Shown here piece by piece: positions 1 to 9,278 of a stretch of DNA of 64,000 nucleotides (the stretch's first letter is position 1; each line of letters starts with the position of its first letter). Origin of the DNA: Rhodanobacter sp. LX-99 (GTDB lineage Bacteria > Pseudomonadota > Gammaproteobacteria > Xanthomonadales > Rhodanobacteraceae); assembly GCF_018599185.1 (NCBI RefSeq), contig NZ_JAHFVL010000001.1:2046001-2110000 (forward strand), in the 5' to 3' direction. Both the position numbers and the translations under genes were made by a program. The notes under the pieces are model-generated. The model made no database searches and had not been told where the DNA came from. It saw only the letters and a program-made list of their open reading frames with translations.

Positions 1-22
1 CGAAATAAAAGTTACGGAAGTG

Positions 23-51
23 TTGACCTCCGCGTTTTCTTGAATTAACGT
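23..51 (+). promoter_or_regulatory. possible sigma70 promoter for the first TonB receptor
   Basis: TTGACC at 23-28 and TAACGT at 46-51 are separated by 17 bases. They would give a leader of about 150 bases before the receptor start. The -10 match is weak, so this is only a candidate. Confidence 0.25.
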
Positions 52-210
52 CGCAATAACTTGCGTAGCTATTTGCGTAAGAAACCTAGTTTAAATCATG
101 TGGATCGGCAGGGCTTGCATAGCTTCTGGGATGCCGCTCTTGGATGCCACGAACACACAAAAGTTTCTTGTGCCCGGACGGCTCGGGCCGAACCATGGGG
201 AGTCACCACG

Positions 211-3200
211 ATGAATTCGCGTAAAAATTTCAAGACAGGGCAGTTGCGGCGCTCGGCTTTGGCAATCGGCTTGGCAATGAGTCTCGCTGGCGGTGGTTCG
301 GCTTTCGCACAGTCGCGCGCTGCAGGCTCCATTTTCGGTGGCGCGGCTGCTGGCAGCGAGATCAAGATCGTCAGTACAGACACTGGCTTGACACGTACGC
401 TCGTCGCTGATGCCAAGGGCCGCTTCCGGGCCAGTGAATTGCCGCTCGGCACCTACACCGTCACCGCAACCAGCGGCGGCGAAGCCGTAGGCGCTCCTCG
501 CAATATTTACGTGGGCGCGGGCGGCACCATGGTCGATTTTGTCGCTGGTGCGCAGGAGCTTGGTGCTGTGACCGTGTCGGCGAACTCGCTGCCGGCCATC
601 GACGTCAGCCGCGTGGATACCTCCACGGAGCTGAGCGCGACGATTTTGAACAACATCCCGGTGGCGCGCGACATCACTCAGGCCGCGGTTCTGGCACCGA
701 GCGTTATTCCCGCCGACTCACGTTATGGCAATTCGGTGTCGTTCGGCGGCGCTGCGGCGTCCGAGAATGCCTACTTCATCAACGGCTATCCGGTCACCAA
801 TGCGCTGACCAACATTGGCTCGACGACGATGCCGTTTGACGCGATCCAGTCGGAGCAGGTAATTACGGGTGGCTACAGTGCCCGCTACGGTCGTTCCACC
901 GGCGGTGTGATCAGTATCTCCACCAAGGCCGGCAGCAACGAATGGAAGTTCGGCGCCCTCACGACTTGGACGCCGGAAAGCCTGCGCTCCACTCGCAAGA
1001 GCCTGTACTACGAAAAGGATAATGGCGCGCCGAACGCTGGCACGGTCTACACAGATCGGAGCGGCTTTGAAGACGACTCGCTCACCTATGGCGCCTATGT
1101 GAGTGGCCCGCTAATCAAGGATCGCTTATTCATCTACGCCACCGGCGAGTGGACCAGCCGCGACTTCAACCAGAATCAGGCTGTCACCGCCGCGCCGCGT
1201 ACCGCGTATATCTCGGACAAGGACAAGACGCCGCGTTGGATGACCAAGGTCGATTGGAACATCAACGACAATAACCTGCTCGAATTCACCGGCATCTCCG
1301 ACAAGCTCGGCACCAATCGCAGCCGTTATTCCTACAATTTTGCGGACGGCACCCACGGCAACACGAAGAACGGTGGTTACCGCTACAAGGACGGCGGCGA
1401 GACCTACATCGGCAAGTACACCGGCTATCTGACCGACAGCCTGACCCTGACGGCCATGTATGGCCAGCAGAAGGTCGTGCATTACTCGGCGCCGGACGGC
1501 TACGATCCGACCCAGGTCAACATCGTCGACAATCGGCCGATCACCAACAAGGTCACCGGCCTGCAGCCCTATACCAACCTGGACGACACCAATGCCTACG
1601 ACAAGACCGACGGCTACCGCGTCGACCTTGAGTGGCATGTGGGCGATCACGACTTGAGCTTCGGTTACGACGTGTCGAACTCGGAATCCGAAGCGGGCAC
1701 CATTATGTCTGGTCCGGGTTACGCTTGGTTCTATGCGCATACCGCTGCCGGTGATATCCCGAACAGCGGCGGCCTGACCACGGCGCCGAATAGCGACTAC
1801 GCCTATAAGTACATCTTCGAGAATGGCGGCACGTTCAAGGTCGAGCAGAAGGCGTACTACGTCGAGGACCGCTGGCAGCTGACCGACCGCTGGTTGCTGT
1901 CGCTGGGCGTGCGCAACGACAGCTTCACCAACTACAACTCTGACGGCATCGAGTATGTCAGCCAGAAGAATCAGTGGGCGCCGCGTCTGGGCTTCACTTG
2001 GGATGTCTTCGGCGACTCCAGCCTGAAGGTCTACGGCAACGCCGGTCGCTATTTCCTGGCCATGCCGTTGAACGTCGCGGTTCGTGGCGCCTCCGGCTCC
2101 TTGTACACCACCGAGTTCTTCTCGTACACCAGTATAGACCCGACCACTGGCGTTCCCGGTGGCCTGACTCCGCTGGGCAGTGGCCCGTACTCGTCCAACA
2201 ACGAGTACGGCCAGGCACCGGATCCGCGTACCGTGGCGGCGAAGGGCCTGAAGTCGCATTATCAGGACGAAATGATCCTGGGCATGCAGCAGGCGATCGG
2301 CTCGTCTTGGAACTGGGGCGCCCGCCTGCAGTACCGCGACCTGAAGTCGGCGATCGACGACCAGTGCGACAACCGTCCGATGCTGAAGTACATGGCCGAG
2401 AACAACATCGCGGTCGATCCGAACTACAGCTATTCGCCGGATTGCCGCCTGTTCAACCCGGGCGTCGCCAACACGATGCTGCTGGATCTACCTGACGCAG
2501 CCGGCTCGCCGGAACTGGTCGCCGTGCCCTATTCCAAGGAAGACATGGGCATGTACCTGAAGCGCAAGTACATCGGCCTGGACCTGTCACTGGAGCACCC
2601 GTTCGATGGCAAGTGGTTCGGTCGCATCGACTACACCATTTCGCACAACTACGGTAACGACGAAGGCCAGCTCGATTCGGATATCGGTCAGGGCGACGTG
2701 TCGCAGACCGTGCTGTTCGATCACAAGGAGCTGATGGCGTACGGCGGCGGCAACCTGCCGAACGATCGCCGCCACGTGCTGAAGGCGTATGGCTACTACC
2801 AGCTCACCCCCGAGTGGCAGTTTGGTGGCTCGCTGGTGGCTAAGACCGGTCGCCCGAAGAGTTGCCTGGGTTACCTCCCGCCGACGTCTTCCGAGTACAG
2901 CCAGTTCTGGGCGGACAATCTGGACTACGGTCGTTACTACCACTTCTGTGGCGGCCAGGCCGTGCCACGCGGCACCGCGGGTCGTCTGCCGTTCGATGCC
3001 CAGCTGAGCCTGAACGCCGCCTATACGCCGAAGTGGGCGGACGGCAAGCTCAAGCTGTCGGTGGACGTCTTCAACGTGCTCAACCGTCAGGTTGCACAGA
3101 ATGTCGAAGAGCGTGGCGAACTTGGTGGTCAAGGCGTGATTGCGGACAGCCGCTTCCGCGTCATCAGCTACGATGCGCCGCGTTCGGTACGCCTGACCGC

Positions 3201-3216
3201 CCGTTACGACTTCTGA
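211..3216 (+). CDS. TonB-dependent receptor, Oar-like, with N-terminal carboxypeptidase-regulatory-like domain
   Basis: Outer-membrane TonB-dependent receptor of 1001 aa; substrate unknown. I chose the ATG at 211 because GGGGAG lies about 10 bases upstream and a clean signal peptide follows, with likely cleavage after AFA at residue 33; the frame stays open upstream to 61 without a signal. Residues about 36-120 form a beta-sandwich (carboxypeptidase-regulatory-like) domain, about 140-245 the plug (GGYSARYGRSTGG), and the rest a long barrel ending in RYDF, with the usual C-terminal Phe. Two pairs of cysteines sit in predicted loops. This architecture is expanded in Xanthomonadales for carbohydrate or peptide uptake. 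Base composition looks less GC-rich than the neighbouring genes. It is monocistronic with hairpins behind it. Confidence 0.93.
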   Translation: MNSRKNFKTGQLRRSALAIGLAMSLAGGGSAFAQSRAAGSIFGGAAAGSEIKIVSTDTGLTRTLVADAKGRFRASELPLGTYTVTATSGGEAVGAPRNIYVGAGGTMVDFVAGAQELGAVTVSANSLPAIDVSRVDTSTELSATILNNIPVARDITQAAVLAPSVIPADSRYGNSVSFGGAAASENAYFINGYPVTNALTNIGSTTMPFDAIQSEQVITGGYSARYGRSTGGVISISTKAGSNEWKFGALTTWTPESLRSTRKSLYYEKDNGAPNAGTVYTDRSGFEDDSLTYGAYVSGPLIKDRLFIYATGEWTSRDFNQNQAVTAAPRTAYISDKDKTPRWMTKVDWNINDNNLLEFTGISDKLGTNRSRYSYNFADGTHGNTKNGGYRYKDGGETYIGKYTGYLTDSLTLTAMYGQQKVVHYSAPDGYDPTQVNIVDNRPITNKVTGLQPYTNLDDTNAYDKTDGYRVDLEWHVGDHDLSFGYDVSNSESEAGTIMSGPGYAWFYAHTAAGDIPNSGGLTTAPNSDYAYKYIFENGGTFKVEQKAYYVEDRWQLTDRWLLSLGVRNDSFTNYNSDGIEYVSQKNQWAPRLGFTWDVFGDSSLKVYGNAGRYFLAMPLNVAVRGASGSLYTTEFFSYTSIDPTTGVPGGLTPLGSGPYSSNNEYGQAPDPRTVAAKGLKSHYQDEMILGMQQAIGSSWNWGARLQYRDLKSAIDDQCDNRPMLKYMAENNIAVDPNYSYSPDCRLFNPGVANTMLLDLPDAAGSPELVAVPYSKEDMGMYLKRKYIGLDLSLEHPFDGKWFGRIDYTISHNYGNDEGQLDSDIGQGDVSQTVLFDHKELMAYGGGNLPNDRRHVLKAYGYYQLTPEWQFGGSLVAKTGRPKSCLGYLPPTSSEYSQFWADNLDYGRYYHFCGGQAVPRGTAGRLPFDAQLSLNAAYTPKWADGKLKLSVDVFNVLNRQVAQNVEERGELGGQGVIADSRFRVISYDAPRSVRLTARYDF

Positions 3217-3233
3217 TTTCCGGGAGTCGGTGG

Positions 3234-3261
3234 CATGCCGGATCAGCGATGATCCGGCATG
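3234..3261. repeat. perfect 12-bp inverted repeat after the receptor gene
   Basis: CATGCCGGATCA (3234-3245), a 4-base loop, and its exact complement (3250-3261). There is no T-run, so it is an mRNA-stabilising hairpin, a REP-like element or a non-canonical terminator rather than a textbook terminator. Confidence 0.6.
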
Positions 3262-3320
3262 TCGGATCCGGACGCGAGGTGTTCCATCCGCAAAAGCAGC
3301 AAGGTACCGCTGCGAATCAT

Positions 3321-3357
3321 AAAAAGCTGCCGAGGACTTCCCGGCAGCTTTTCTTTT
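3321..3357 (+). terminator. rho-independent terminator
   Basis: AAAAGCTGCCG stem, 9-base loop and CGGCAGCTTTT, followed by TTCTTTT. It separates the TonB receptor from the next gene on the same strand. Confidence 0.85.
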
Positions 3358-3504
3358 GGGACCGATGCACTCGTCTTGTAAGCTGTGCGTGGTACCCACT
3401 TCTATGGCACAAGACCTAGGATGCGCCGGTAGCCCCCGCAAGACGCGCCATCGTCCGGTGCAGGCGGCCGAGGCAAGTTGCGTACATCACACCAAGGTCA
3501 TCGC

Positions 3505-5379
3505 ATGAGCCAATTCGCATTGCTGGGCAAGCGGCGCTTTGCGCCGTTTTTCTGGACCCAGGCACTGGGCGCCTTCAACGACAATGCGTTCCGCAATGCG
3601 CTGGTGATGCTGGTGGCGTTCCAGATGGGGCTGGACGATCACACGGTGTCGCTCTACACCAACCTCGCGCCGGCGCTGTTCATCATCCCTTTCTTCCTGT
3701 TCTCCGCCACGGCCGGGCAGCTGGCCGAGAAGTACGAGAAGAGCCGGATCATCCGCTACGTGAAGCTGTTCGAGATCGGCGCGATGGCACTGGCCGCGTA
3801 CGGTTTCTATACGCACCACACCTCGCTGCTTTTGGCAGTGCTGTTCATGATGGGCATGCACTCGGCCACGTTCGGGCCGATCAAGTACGCGATCCTGCCG
3901 CAGGCGCTGAAGCCGGACGAACTGGTCGGCGGCAACGGGCTGGTCGAGATGGGCACGCAAATGGCGATGCTGATCGGCATGATTGCCGGCAACTCGCTGA
4001 TGCTGGTAGCCGGCGTGGGGCCGCTGCTGGCGTCCGGCGCCACCATCGCGGTGGCGGTGGTCGGTTATCTGGCCTGCCGCCGGATTCCGCTGGCGCCGGC
4101 AACCGCGCCGGAGCTGAAGTTCAACTGGAACCCGTTCAGCGAAACCGCACGGGTGCTGGCGATCACCCGCGCCGATCGACCCGTGTTCAATGCGGTGCTG
4201 GGCATCTCGTGGTTCTGGTTCTTTGGCACCGTGCTGATCGCGCAGCTGCCGATCTACACGCGCGAGACACTGGGCGGCGACGGTTCGGTGAACACGCTGG
4301 TGCTCACCCTGTTCTCGATCGGAACCGGCATCGGCGCGCTGCTGTGCGAGCGGATGTCGGGCCGGCGGGTGGAGATTGGCCTGGTGCCACTGGGCGCGTT
4401 CGGGCTGACTGCGTTCGGCGTCGACCTGTACCTCGCGCGGCACGGCGTGGCGGCGGTGCGCGGGCTGGACTGGCTGGCCTTCCTGCGTGGCGCGGGCAGC
4501 TGGCGCGTCGTGCTCGACCTCACCCTGATCGGCCTGTTCGCCGGTTTCTACGTGGTGCCGCTGTTCGCCTTCGTGCAGGCGCGCGCACCGCGCGAGAAGC
4601 TGTCGCGCATCATCGCCGGCACCAATATCCTGAACGCGCTGCTGATCGTGCTGGCAGCCGGCTTCGGCCTGGGGCTGGGTGCGCTGGGCATGGATGCGTC
4701 GCAGATTTTCCTTGCCGCAGCGCTGCTCAACGTGCTGGTGGCCTGGTACATCTTCACCCTGGTGCCCGAGTTCGTGATGCGTTTCATCACCTGGGTGCTG
4801 GTGAACACGCTGTACCGGGTGCGCGCCGACGGTACCCAGCACATTCCGGATGAGGGCCCGGTGCTGCTGGTGTGCAACCATGTCAGCTTCATGGACCCGC
4901 TGCTGCTGATGGCGAACCTGCGCCGGCCCGTGCGCTTCGTGATGTATTACAGGATCTTCAACATCCCGTTGCTCAGCTTCGTGTTCCGCACCGCCAAGGC
5001 GATCCCGATCGCAGGCCGCAAGGAGGATCCCGCGGTGCTGCAGCGGGCTTACGACGCGATCGACGAGGCGCTGGCCGCCGGCGAAGTGGTATGCGTCTTT
5101 CCCGAAGGCGGGCTGAGCGGCGACGGTGAGATTGCGCCGTTCCGGCCGGGTGTGGAGAAGATCCTGGCGCGGCGGCCGGTGCCGGTGGTGCCGATGGCAC
5201 TGCGCGGCCTGTGGGGCAGCGTGTGGAGCCGGCGCGATTCGATGCTGCATCGCGCGCGCCTGCCGCGGCGGTTCCGGGCGCGGGTGGAACTGGTGGTCGA
5301 TGAGCCGCGGACACCCGAACAAGTTACGGCGGCAGCGCTGGAGGCGCGGGTGCGCGAGCTGCGCGGCAACCTGGCGTAA
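3505..5379 (+). CDS. fused MFS lysophospholipid transporter and PlsC-type acyltransferase (LplT-Aas-like)
   Basis: 624-aa inner-membrane protein. Residues about 1-400 are a major-facilitator transporter (starting FWTQALGAFNDNAFR, an LplT hallmark) with many membrane helices. Residues about 430-624 are a 1-acyl-glycerophosphate-type acyltransferase with the catalytic HX4D motif (H459, D464, in NHVSFMD) and the substrate motif FPEGG at 532-536. Such fusions are thought to import lysophospholipids across the inner membrane and re-acylate them. I placed the start at the ATG at 3505; a TTG at 3478 is in frame but has no better signal. Unlike E. coli Aas there is no C-terminal acyl-ACP synthetase domain. 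It stands alone, convergent with the ampE-like gene. Confidence 0.88.
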   Translation: MSQFALLGKRRFAPFFWTQALGAFNDNAFRNALVMLVAFQMGLDDHTVSLYTNLAPALFIIPFFLFSATAGQLAEKYEKSRIIRYVKLFEIGAMALAAYGFYTHHTSLLLAVLFMMGMHSATFGPIKYAILPQALKPDELVGGNGLVEMGTQMAMLIGMIAGNSLMLVAGVGPLLASGATIAVAVVGYLACRRIPLAPATAPELKFNWNPFSETARVLAITRADRPVFNAVLGISWFWFFGTVLIAQLPIYTRETLGGDGSVNTLVLTLFSIGTGIGALLCERMSGRRVEIGLVPLGAFGLTAFGVDLYLARHGVAAVRGLDWLAFLRGAGSWRVVLDLTLIGLFAGFYVVPLFAFVQARAPREKLSRIIAGTNILNALLIVLAAGFGLGLGALGMDASQIFLAAALLNVLVAWYIFTLVPEFVMRFITWVLVNTLYRVRADGTQHIPDEGPVLLVCNHVSFMDPLLLMANLRRPVRFVMYYRIFNIPLLSFVFRTAKAIPIAGRKEDPAVLQRAYDAIDEALAAGEVVCVFPEGGLSGDGEIAPFRPGVEKILARRPVPVVPMALRGLWGSVWSRRDSMLHRARLPRRFRARVELVVDEPRTPEQVTAAALEARVRELRGNLA

Positions 5380-5385
5380 GCGGGC

Positions 5386-6255
5386 TCAGCCGATCCAGCC
5401 GCCGATCACGATCAGCGCCACCACGCTGAGCCAGGCCAGCAGGGCGCGCAGCAAGGCGCTGCGCAGGCGCCGCAGCTCGGCCAGCGGGTCGCTGTGTTCC
5501 TCGGCGTAGCCGTCGCCGGCCTCGATGTCGGTCAACACGTCGGCCTGTGCCGCCGCACCCAGGAAGCCCGGGCCGGCGTCGTACCAGCTGGTCGGCGCGG
5601 CTTGGGCGTGCCAGCGTCGCCAGGCGCCGATCACCGCCTCCCAGTGGCCGACCACGGCCAGGGTGAACGTCAGCAGTTGTGCCGGCAGCCAGTCCAGTGC
5701 GTTGGCCACGTAGCCGGCGACGCGACGGCTGTCCGGATCGAGCCGCAGCGCATCGTCGCGGCCCAGCGTCTGCGCCAGCCGGTACAGCAGCGCACCAGCC
5801 GGGCCGAGCAGGAAAAACCAGAGCAGCACGGCGAAGCGCCGGCGCAACGCAGCATAGGCGACCGCCTCGCCCAGCGCCGGTGCGCTCCAGGCGATTGGAC
5901 GGCCGTCGTCGGCCAATGCCTGCGCCGCGGCTTCGCGGCTGGCGCCATCCGGGGCGTCCAGGATGGCTTCCAGGTCGGCTTCGAACTCGCGCGGGCCGAA
6001 GCAGTACAGCAGCACCGCCAGCGCGAACAGCAACCGCAGCAGCTCGCCCAGCGGCGAACGCCCGAGCAACCATTCCAGCAGCATGCACAGGGTCAACGGC
6101 AGCAGCAGAACCAGCGCCACACGGCCGCCACCGCTGGTGTCCGCCAATTGTGCCACCCAGCGGCGGAACAGGCCGTCGCCGCGCCAGCGTGCCAGTTGCG
6201 GCACGACATGCAGCAGGCCGAGGGCGATGAGGGCAACGAGCAGACTGATGGCCAT
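5386..6255 (-). CDS. ampE: AmpE-like inner-membrane protein
   Basis: 289-aa polytopic membrane protein of the AmpE/CobD-like family, linked in enterobacteria to sensing of cell-wall recycling and AmpC induction. Visible signatures are LYCFGPRE near residue 85, an internal LLWFFLLGPAGALLYRL helix and a C-terminal anchor ending VVALIVIGGWIG. The start at 6255 (MAISLLVALI) puts a membrane helix at the N terminus; the frame is open farther upstream but that part is not membrane-like. No ampD lies beside it, so the beta-lactamase link is by family only. Confidence 0.8.
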   Translation of the reverse strand: MAISLLVALIALGLLHVVPQLARWRGDGLFRRWVAQLADTSGGGRVALVLLLPLTLCMLLEWLLGRSPLGELLRLLFALAVLLYCFGPREFEADLEAILDAPDGASREAAAQALADDGRPIAWSAPALGEAVAYAALRRRFAVLLWFFLLGPAGALLYRLAQTLGRDDALRLDPDSRRVAGYVANALDWLPAQLLTFTLAVVGHWEAVIGAWRRWHAQAAPTSWYDAGPGFLGAAAQADVLTDIEAGDGYAEEHSDPLAELRRLRSALLRALLAWLSVVALIVIGGWIG

Positions 6256-6325
6256 GACGGAACGGACTCGCGGACAGTAGCTGCCATTGTAAGCGACCGA
6301 TCGGCATCGACAGCATGCGCTGGCG

Positions 6326-6511
6326 TCAGTCGTCGGAGACTGCCCGGCGGGAGATCGCATCGATCGTGGCGTCGGCTGCCGTGTGAGCGGGTTGCGGGCC
6401 GCAGCCGTCGACATCGAGCGCGCGTTCCTCCAGCTGGCGCGTGACGAACTGATTCGCGCTTCTTTCCATCTTCTTCATGCGCTCGTACTCGCAGCGGCTG
6501 GCCGTGGTCAT
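6326..6511 (-). CDS. small unknown protein downstream of nudC
   Basis: 61-aa ORF beginning MTTASRCEYERMKK. I do not recognise it. Support for coding: roughly four fifths of third codon positions are G or C, as in its neighbours; the charged N-terminal half looks like an amphipathic helix; and it follows nudC in the same direction. No strong ribosome binding site is visible at the ATG (6511); an in-frame GTG at 6520 is an alternative. It has no signal peptide or membrane segment. Confidence 0.45.
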   Translation of the reverse strand: MTTASRCEYERMKKMERSANQFVTRQLEERALDVDGCGPQPAHTAADATIDAISRRAVSDD

Positions 6512-6597
6512 CGCGCGCACGACCTGCTGCAGGGTAGGGGCGGTCCGCAGCTGGATGCCGGGGCGCGGCGGATCGGCGTGAAGTCCGCGCCGGCGGA

Positions 6598-7572
6598 TCA
6601 GCGTGGCGGGGTGTCGGCTACCAGCGTGTCCAGGTCCAGCCCCGTGCGCTGCTGCAGCCAGTACGCCAGCAACTGGTAGGACACCGACAGTCGCGTGGAG
6701 GGCAGGAAGCTGCCGTCGGCGATGCCGTCGACGATCTGCCGTGGGGTGAACCAGCGCGCGTCTTCCAGCTCGTGGTCGCGCATGACGATTTGCCGCGACA
6801 CGGCGCTGGCGATGAAGCCGACCATCAGCGAAGCGGGCATCGGCCACGGCTGCGAGGAGTGGTAGCGCACTTCGTCGACGATCACGCCGGCTTCCTCGGC
6901 CACTTCGCGGCGCACCGCATCCTCCAGTGCCTCGCCTGGCTCGATGAAGCCAGCCAGGGTGGAGTAGCGCCCTGGCGGCCAGCCGGCCTGGCGGCCGAGC
7001 AGGCAGGCGCCGTCGTGCTCGACCAGCATGATCACGGCGGCATCGGTGCGCGGGAAGTGCAGGCGTGCGCAGTCCGGGTTGGTGCATTGCGCGCGATGGC
7101 CGGCGGCGACCAGCAGCAGCGGTGCGCCGCAATGGGCGCAAAAGCGCGTTTCGCGCTGCCAGTGCGACAGACCCTTGGCATAGGCGAACAGGCCGGCCTC
7201 GTCGGCGGCCAGCTGCAAGCCGGCGCTGCGCAGATTCATGCGGCGTGCGTCCAGCGCAGCTTCGAGTTCGCCGATGCGGGCGGGCTCGTCCACCACCAGC
7301 AGGAAATGCGGGCGTTCGTAGGCGATGCCGAGCAGGCTGGCGTGCAACTCGCCCAGCCATTGTTCGCGTTCGTTCACGTCGAGCCAGCGCAACGCGTCGC
7401 CGTCGCGGCGCAGGAACGCTTTGCCGCTGGCGTCCAGCAGCAGGTAGCGCGCTTCCGGCGAGCGTGCCTGTTCGACGATCCACACCGATTCGTCGCGCGA
7501 CTCGGCAACGCGGTTCAGCACCAGGCTGAGCCCGGCGAACGTGTTCGGCGGTGGCAGTTTGGCCCGGTCCAT
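6598..7572 (-). CDS. nudC: NAD+/NADH diphosphatase NudC (Nudix, zinc ribbon)
   Basis: 324-aa Nudix hydrolase cleaving NADH, and NAD caps on RNA, to NMN(H) and AMP. The zinc ribbon has C145, C148, C163 and C168. The Nudix box spans 208-230 (GFIEPGE...REVAEEAGV) and is followed by SQPWPMPAS, the NudC-specific SQPWPxPxS motif that separates it from other Nudix enzymes. The start at 7572 lies 11 bases after the erpA stop, so the two are probably one transcript. Confidence 0.93.
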   Translation of the reverse strand: MDRAKLPPPNTFAGLSLVLNRVAESRDESVWIVEQARSPEARYLLLDASGKAFLRRDGDALRWLDVNEREQWLGELHASLLGIAYERPHFLLVVDEPARIGELEAALDARRMNLRSAGLQLAADEAGLFAYAKGLSHWQRETRFCAHCGAPLLLVAAGHRAQCTNPDCARLHFPRTDAAVIMLVEHDGACLLGRQAGWPPGRYSTLAGFIEPGEALEDAVRREVAEEAGVIVDEVRYHSSQPWPMPASLMVGFIASAVSRQIVMRDHELEDARWFTPRQIVDGIADGSFLPSTRLSVSYQLLAYWLQQRTGLDLDTLVADTPPR

Positions 7573-7583
7573 CGGCGGCGTGC

Positions 7584-7958
7584 TCAGGCCGAGAACGAGG
7601 AGCCGCAGCCGCAGGTGGTCTTCGCGTTCGGGTTGCTGATCACGAATTGCGCGCCGCTGAGGTTCTCGGCGTAGTCGATCTGCGCGCCGGTGAGGTATTG
7701 CAGCGACAGCGGATCGCACAGCAGGGTCACGCCCTCGCGCTCGATCGCCAGGTCGTCCTCGGCCTGGGCCTCGTCGAAGGTGAATCCGTACTGGAAGCCC
7801 GAGCAGCCGCCGCCGGAGATGTAGACGCGCAGCTTCAGCGCCGGGTTGCCTTCTTCGGCAATCAGCTCATGCACTTTGTGTGCGGCGGCGGCGGTGAACA
7901 CCAGCGGGGCGCCGCTGCTGCGGTAATCGGGGATCGCGACGAGAGTTTCCATGGTCAT
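7584..7958 (-). CDS. erpA: iron-sulfur cluster insertion protein ErpA
   Basis: 124-aa A-type carrier that passes Fe-S clusters to apoproteins. The three conserved cysteine ligands are present: C52 in GGGCSGF, and C116 and C118 in TTCGCGSSF. Start at 7958; an internal Met three codons later is equally possible. It lies 40 bases downstream of the bactofilin gene on the same strand and just before nudC. Confidence 0.93.
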   Translation of the reverse strand: MTMETLVAIPDYRSSGAPLVFTAAAAHKVHELIAEEGNPALKLRVYISGGGCSGFQYGFTFDEAQAEDDLAIEREGVTLLCDPLSLQYLTGAQIDYAENLSGAQFVISNPNAKTTCGCGSSFSA

Positions 7959-7998
7959 CTAGATGGGGGCGTGGCGGACTGTAGCCAAGCATACCGCT

Positions 7999-8430
7999 TC
8001 AGGCCGGCATGGCCTCGTCGAGTTCGGCGTCCGGCGCCGGCAATTCGCGCTGCGCCTGCTCGGCCTGCCGCGAAATGCGCCCGTTGACCTGGGCGCCGGC
8101 GGCCATTTCCAGCGTGTGATAGCGCAGGTCGCCGTCGATGCGTGCCTGCGGCGCCAGTTCCAGCCGCACGCTGACGTTGACGTCGCCGGTCACGTGGCCA
8201 TTGATCACTGCCTGCGGCACGTGGATCTCGCCGTGCACCTGACCGTGCTCGCTGAGCGTGAACATGGCGTCGTCGCCCTCGCCCAGCACGGTGCCCTCGA
8301 TGCGGCCGTCCAGGTGCAGCGCGCCGCTGAAGCGCAGGTCGCCGCGGATCACCGTGCCGCGCGCGATCAGGCTGGTTTCGTGGCTGGTGTTGTTGCGATC
8401 GTTGCGGTCGCTGCGTCTACGGTTGAGCAT
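7999..8430 (-). CDS. bactofilin (polymer-forming cytoskeletal protein)
   Basis: 143-aa bactofilin: a short charged N terminus, a right-handed beta-helix core of repeats (GTVIRGDLRFSGALHLDGRIEG and following) over about residues 22-115, and a disordered acidic tail. Family members polymerise into nucleotide-free filaments on the inner membrane and act in cell shape or cell-wall placement. Its start codon lies 14 bases inside the end of the upstream gene, so translation is probably coupled to that membrane protein. Confidence 0.9.
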   Translation of the reverse strand: MLNRRRSDRNDRNNTSHETSLIARGTVIRGDLRFSGALHLDGRIEGTVLGEGDDAMFTLSEHGQVHGEIHVPQAVINGHVTGDVNVSVRLELAPQARIDGDLRYHTLEMAAGAQVNGRISRQAEQAQRELPAPDAELDEAMPA

Positions 8431-9172
8431 CGCGGTCCCCTTCGGCGTTGGTGATGTTTCCGCTCAGCGCGGCGCCCCATGCGACGGCACGGTTGACCGG
8501 CTCGCCGCTGGCGGGCTGGATGCTGATGCGCAATCGCGTCGGGCGGAAACCCGCCGGCAGCACGATGGTGCCGTGCAATTGCTGGAAATAGGTGAAACGG
8601 AACGGCAGGCCGTCCTTCTGCGCGGCATCGCCCAGCGCGGGCCAGTCCAGCCGCGCCACCTGGTCGCCGCGCAGGCCTTCCACGCTGACCAGCGCGTTGC
8701 CGGAAACCTCGTTGCCGCGCTTGGCGTTCTGGGTCAGGCTGAGGCTGAGGTTCCAGCCGCGCGAGCCGACGATCGGCTGCAACTTCACTTCCTGCAGCTT
8801 CAATCCCTGCCGCTGGGCGTCGCCGCCGACCAGTCGCGAGTAGAAACCCAGGTCGGCGCGCAAGCCGTTGAGCTCTTCCTCGCGCTGGGCCAGGGTGCCG
8901 CGCAGCGAGCGGGTGGCGACTTCGTTGACCTGGGCTGCGCGCTGCAGGTTGGCGAGCTGCTGCTTCAGATCGTCGATCTGGCCGAGCAGGGCGCGCTGCT
9001 GGCGGTTGTCGACGGCGGCCGGGGCATTCGCCCGCCGGCTCAGCGCAGCAACGGCCAGACCGACCACCAGCAGGCTGCCGAGCCAGGCCGGACCCAGCCA
9101 CAGCCAGCGTCGGCGATGGCTGGCGTCGTCGTGCCGGCGCACGACAAAACGCGGTGGTGGTCGTGAGGCCAT
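8417..9172 (-). CDS. single-pass membrane coiled-coil protein (DUF6776-like)
   Basis: 251-aa protein with a basic cytoplasmic N terminus, one membrane helix around residues 26-46, a coiled coil at about 55-110 (QQRALLGQIDDLKQQLANLQ) and a C-terminal beta-rich domain that should be periplasmic. The start MASRPPPRF at 9172 was chosen over 9241 because the extra N-terminal 23 residues look like noise. No enzymatic motif is seen. The 14-base overlap with the bactofilin gene suggests the pair works together, for example as membrane partner and filament; this is inference. Confidence 0.75.
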   Translation of the reverse strand: MASRPPPRFVVRRHDDASHRRRWLWLGPAWLGSLLVVGLAVAALSRRANAPAAVDNRQQRALLGQIDDLKQQLANLQRAAQVNEVATRSLRGTLAQREEELNGLRADLGFYSRLVGGDAQRQGLKLQEVKLQPIVGSRGWNLSLSLTQNAKRGNEVSGNALVSVEGLRGDQVARLDWPALGDAAQKDGLPFRFTYFQQLHGTIVLPAGFRPTRLRISIQPASGEPVNRAVAWGAALSGNITNAEGDRDAQP

Positions 9173-9278
9173 GCGGCGCGTTCCGGGGGAAAACCGAAGG
9201 TATAGCCCCGGCGTGACGAAAGCGTCAAGGAACGGGTGCACGCTTCGGTGCGCCGGGCCCCGATGCAGCCGATATGGT

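Noticed and set aside
61..210. N-terminal extension of the first TonB receptor
   Set aside because: The 50 extra residues hide the signal peptide, begin with TTG and lack a ribosome binding site; the ATG at 211 has both.
3487..5322. 611-aa minus-strand ORF opposite the LplT-acyltransferase gene
   Set aside because: Its His/Gln/Arg-rich translation is the mirror of a GC-rich real gene; no domain is seen and the plus-strand protein has clear motifs.
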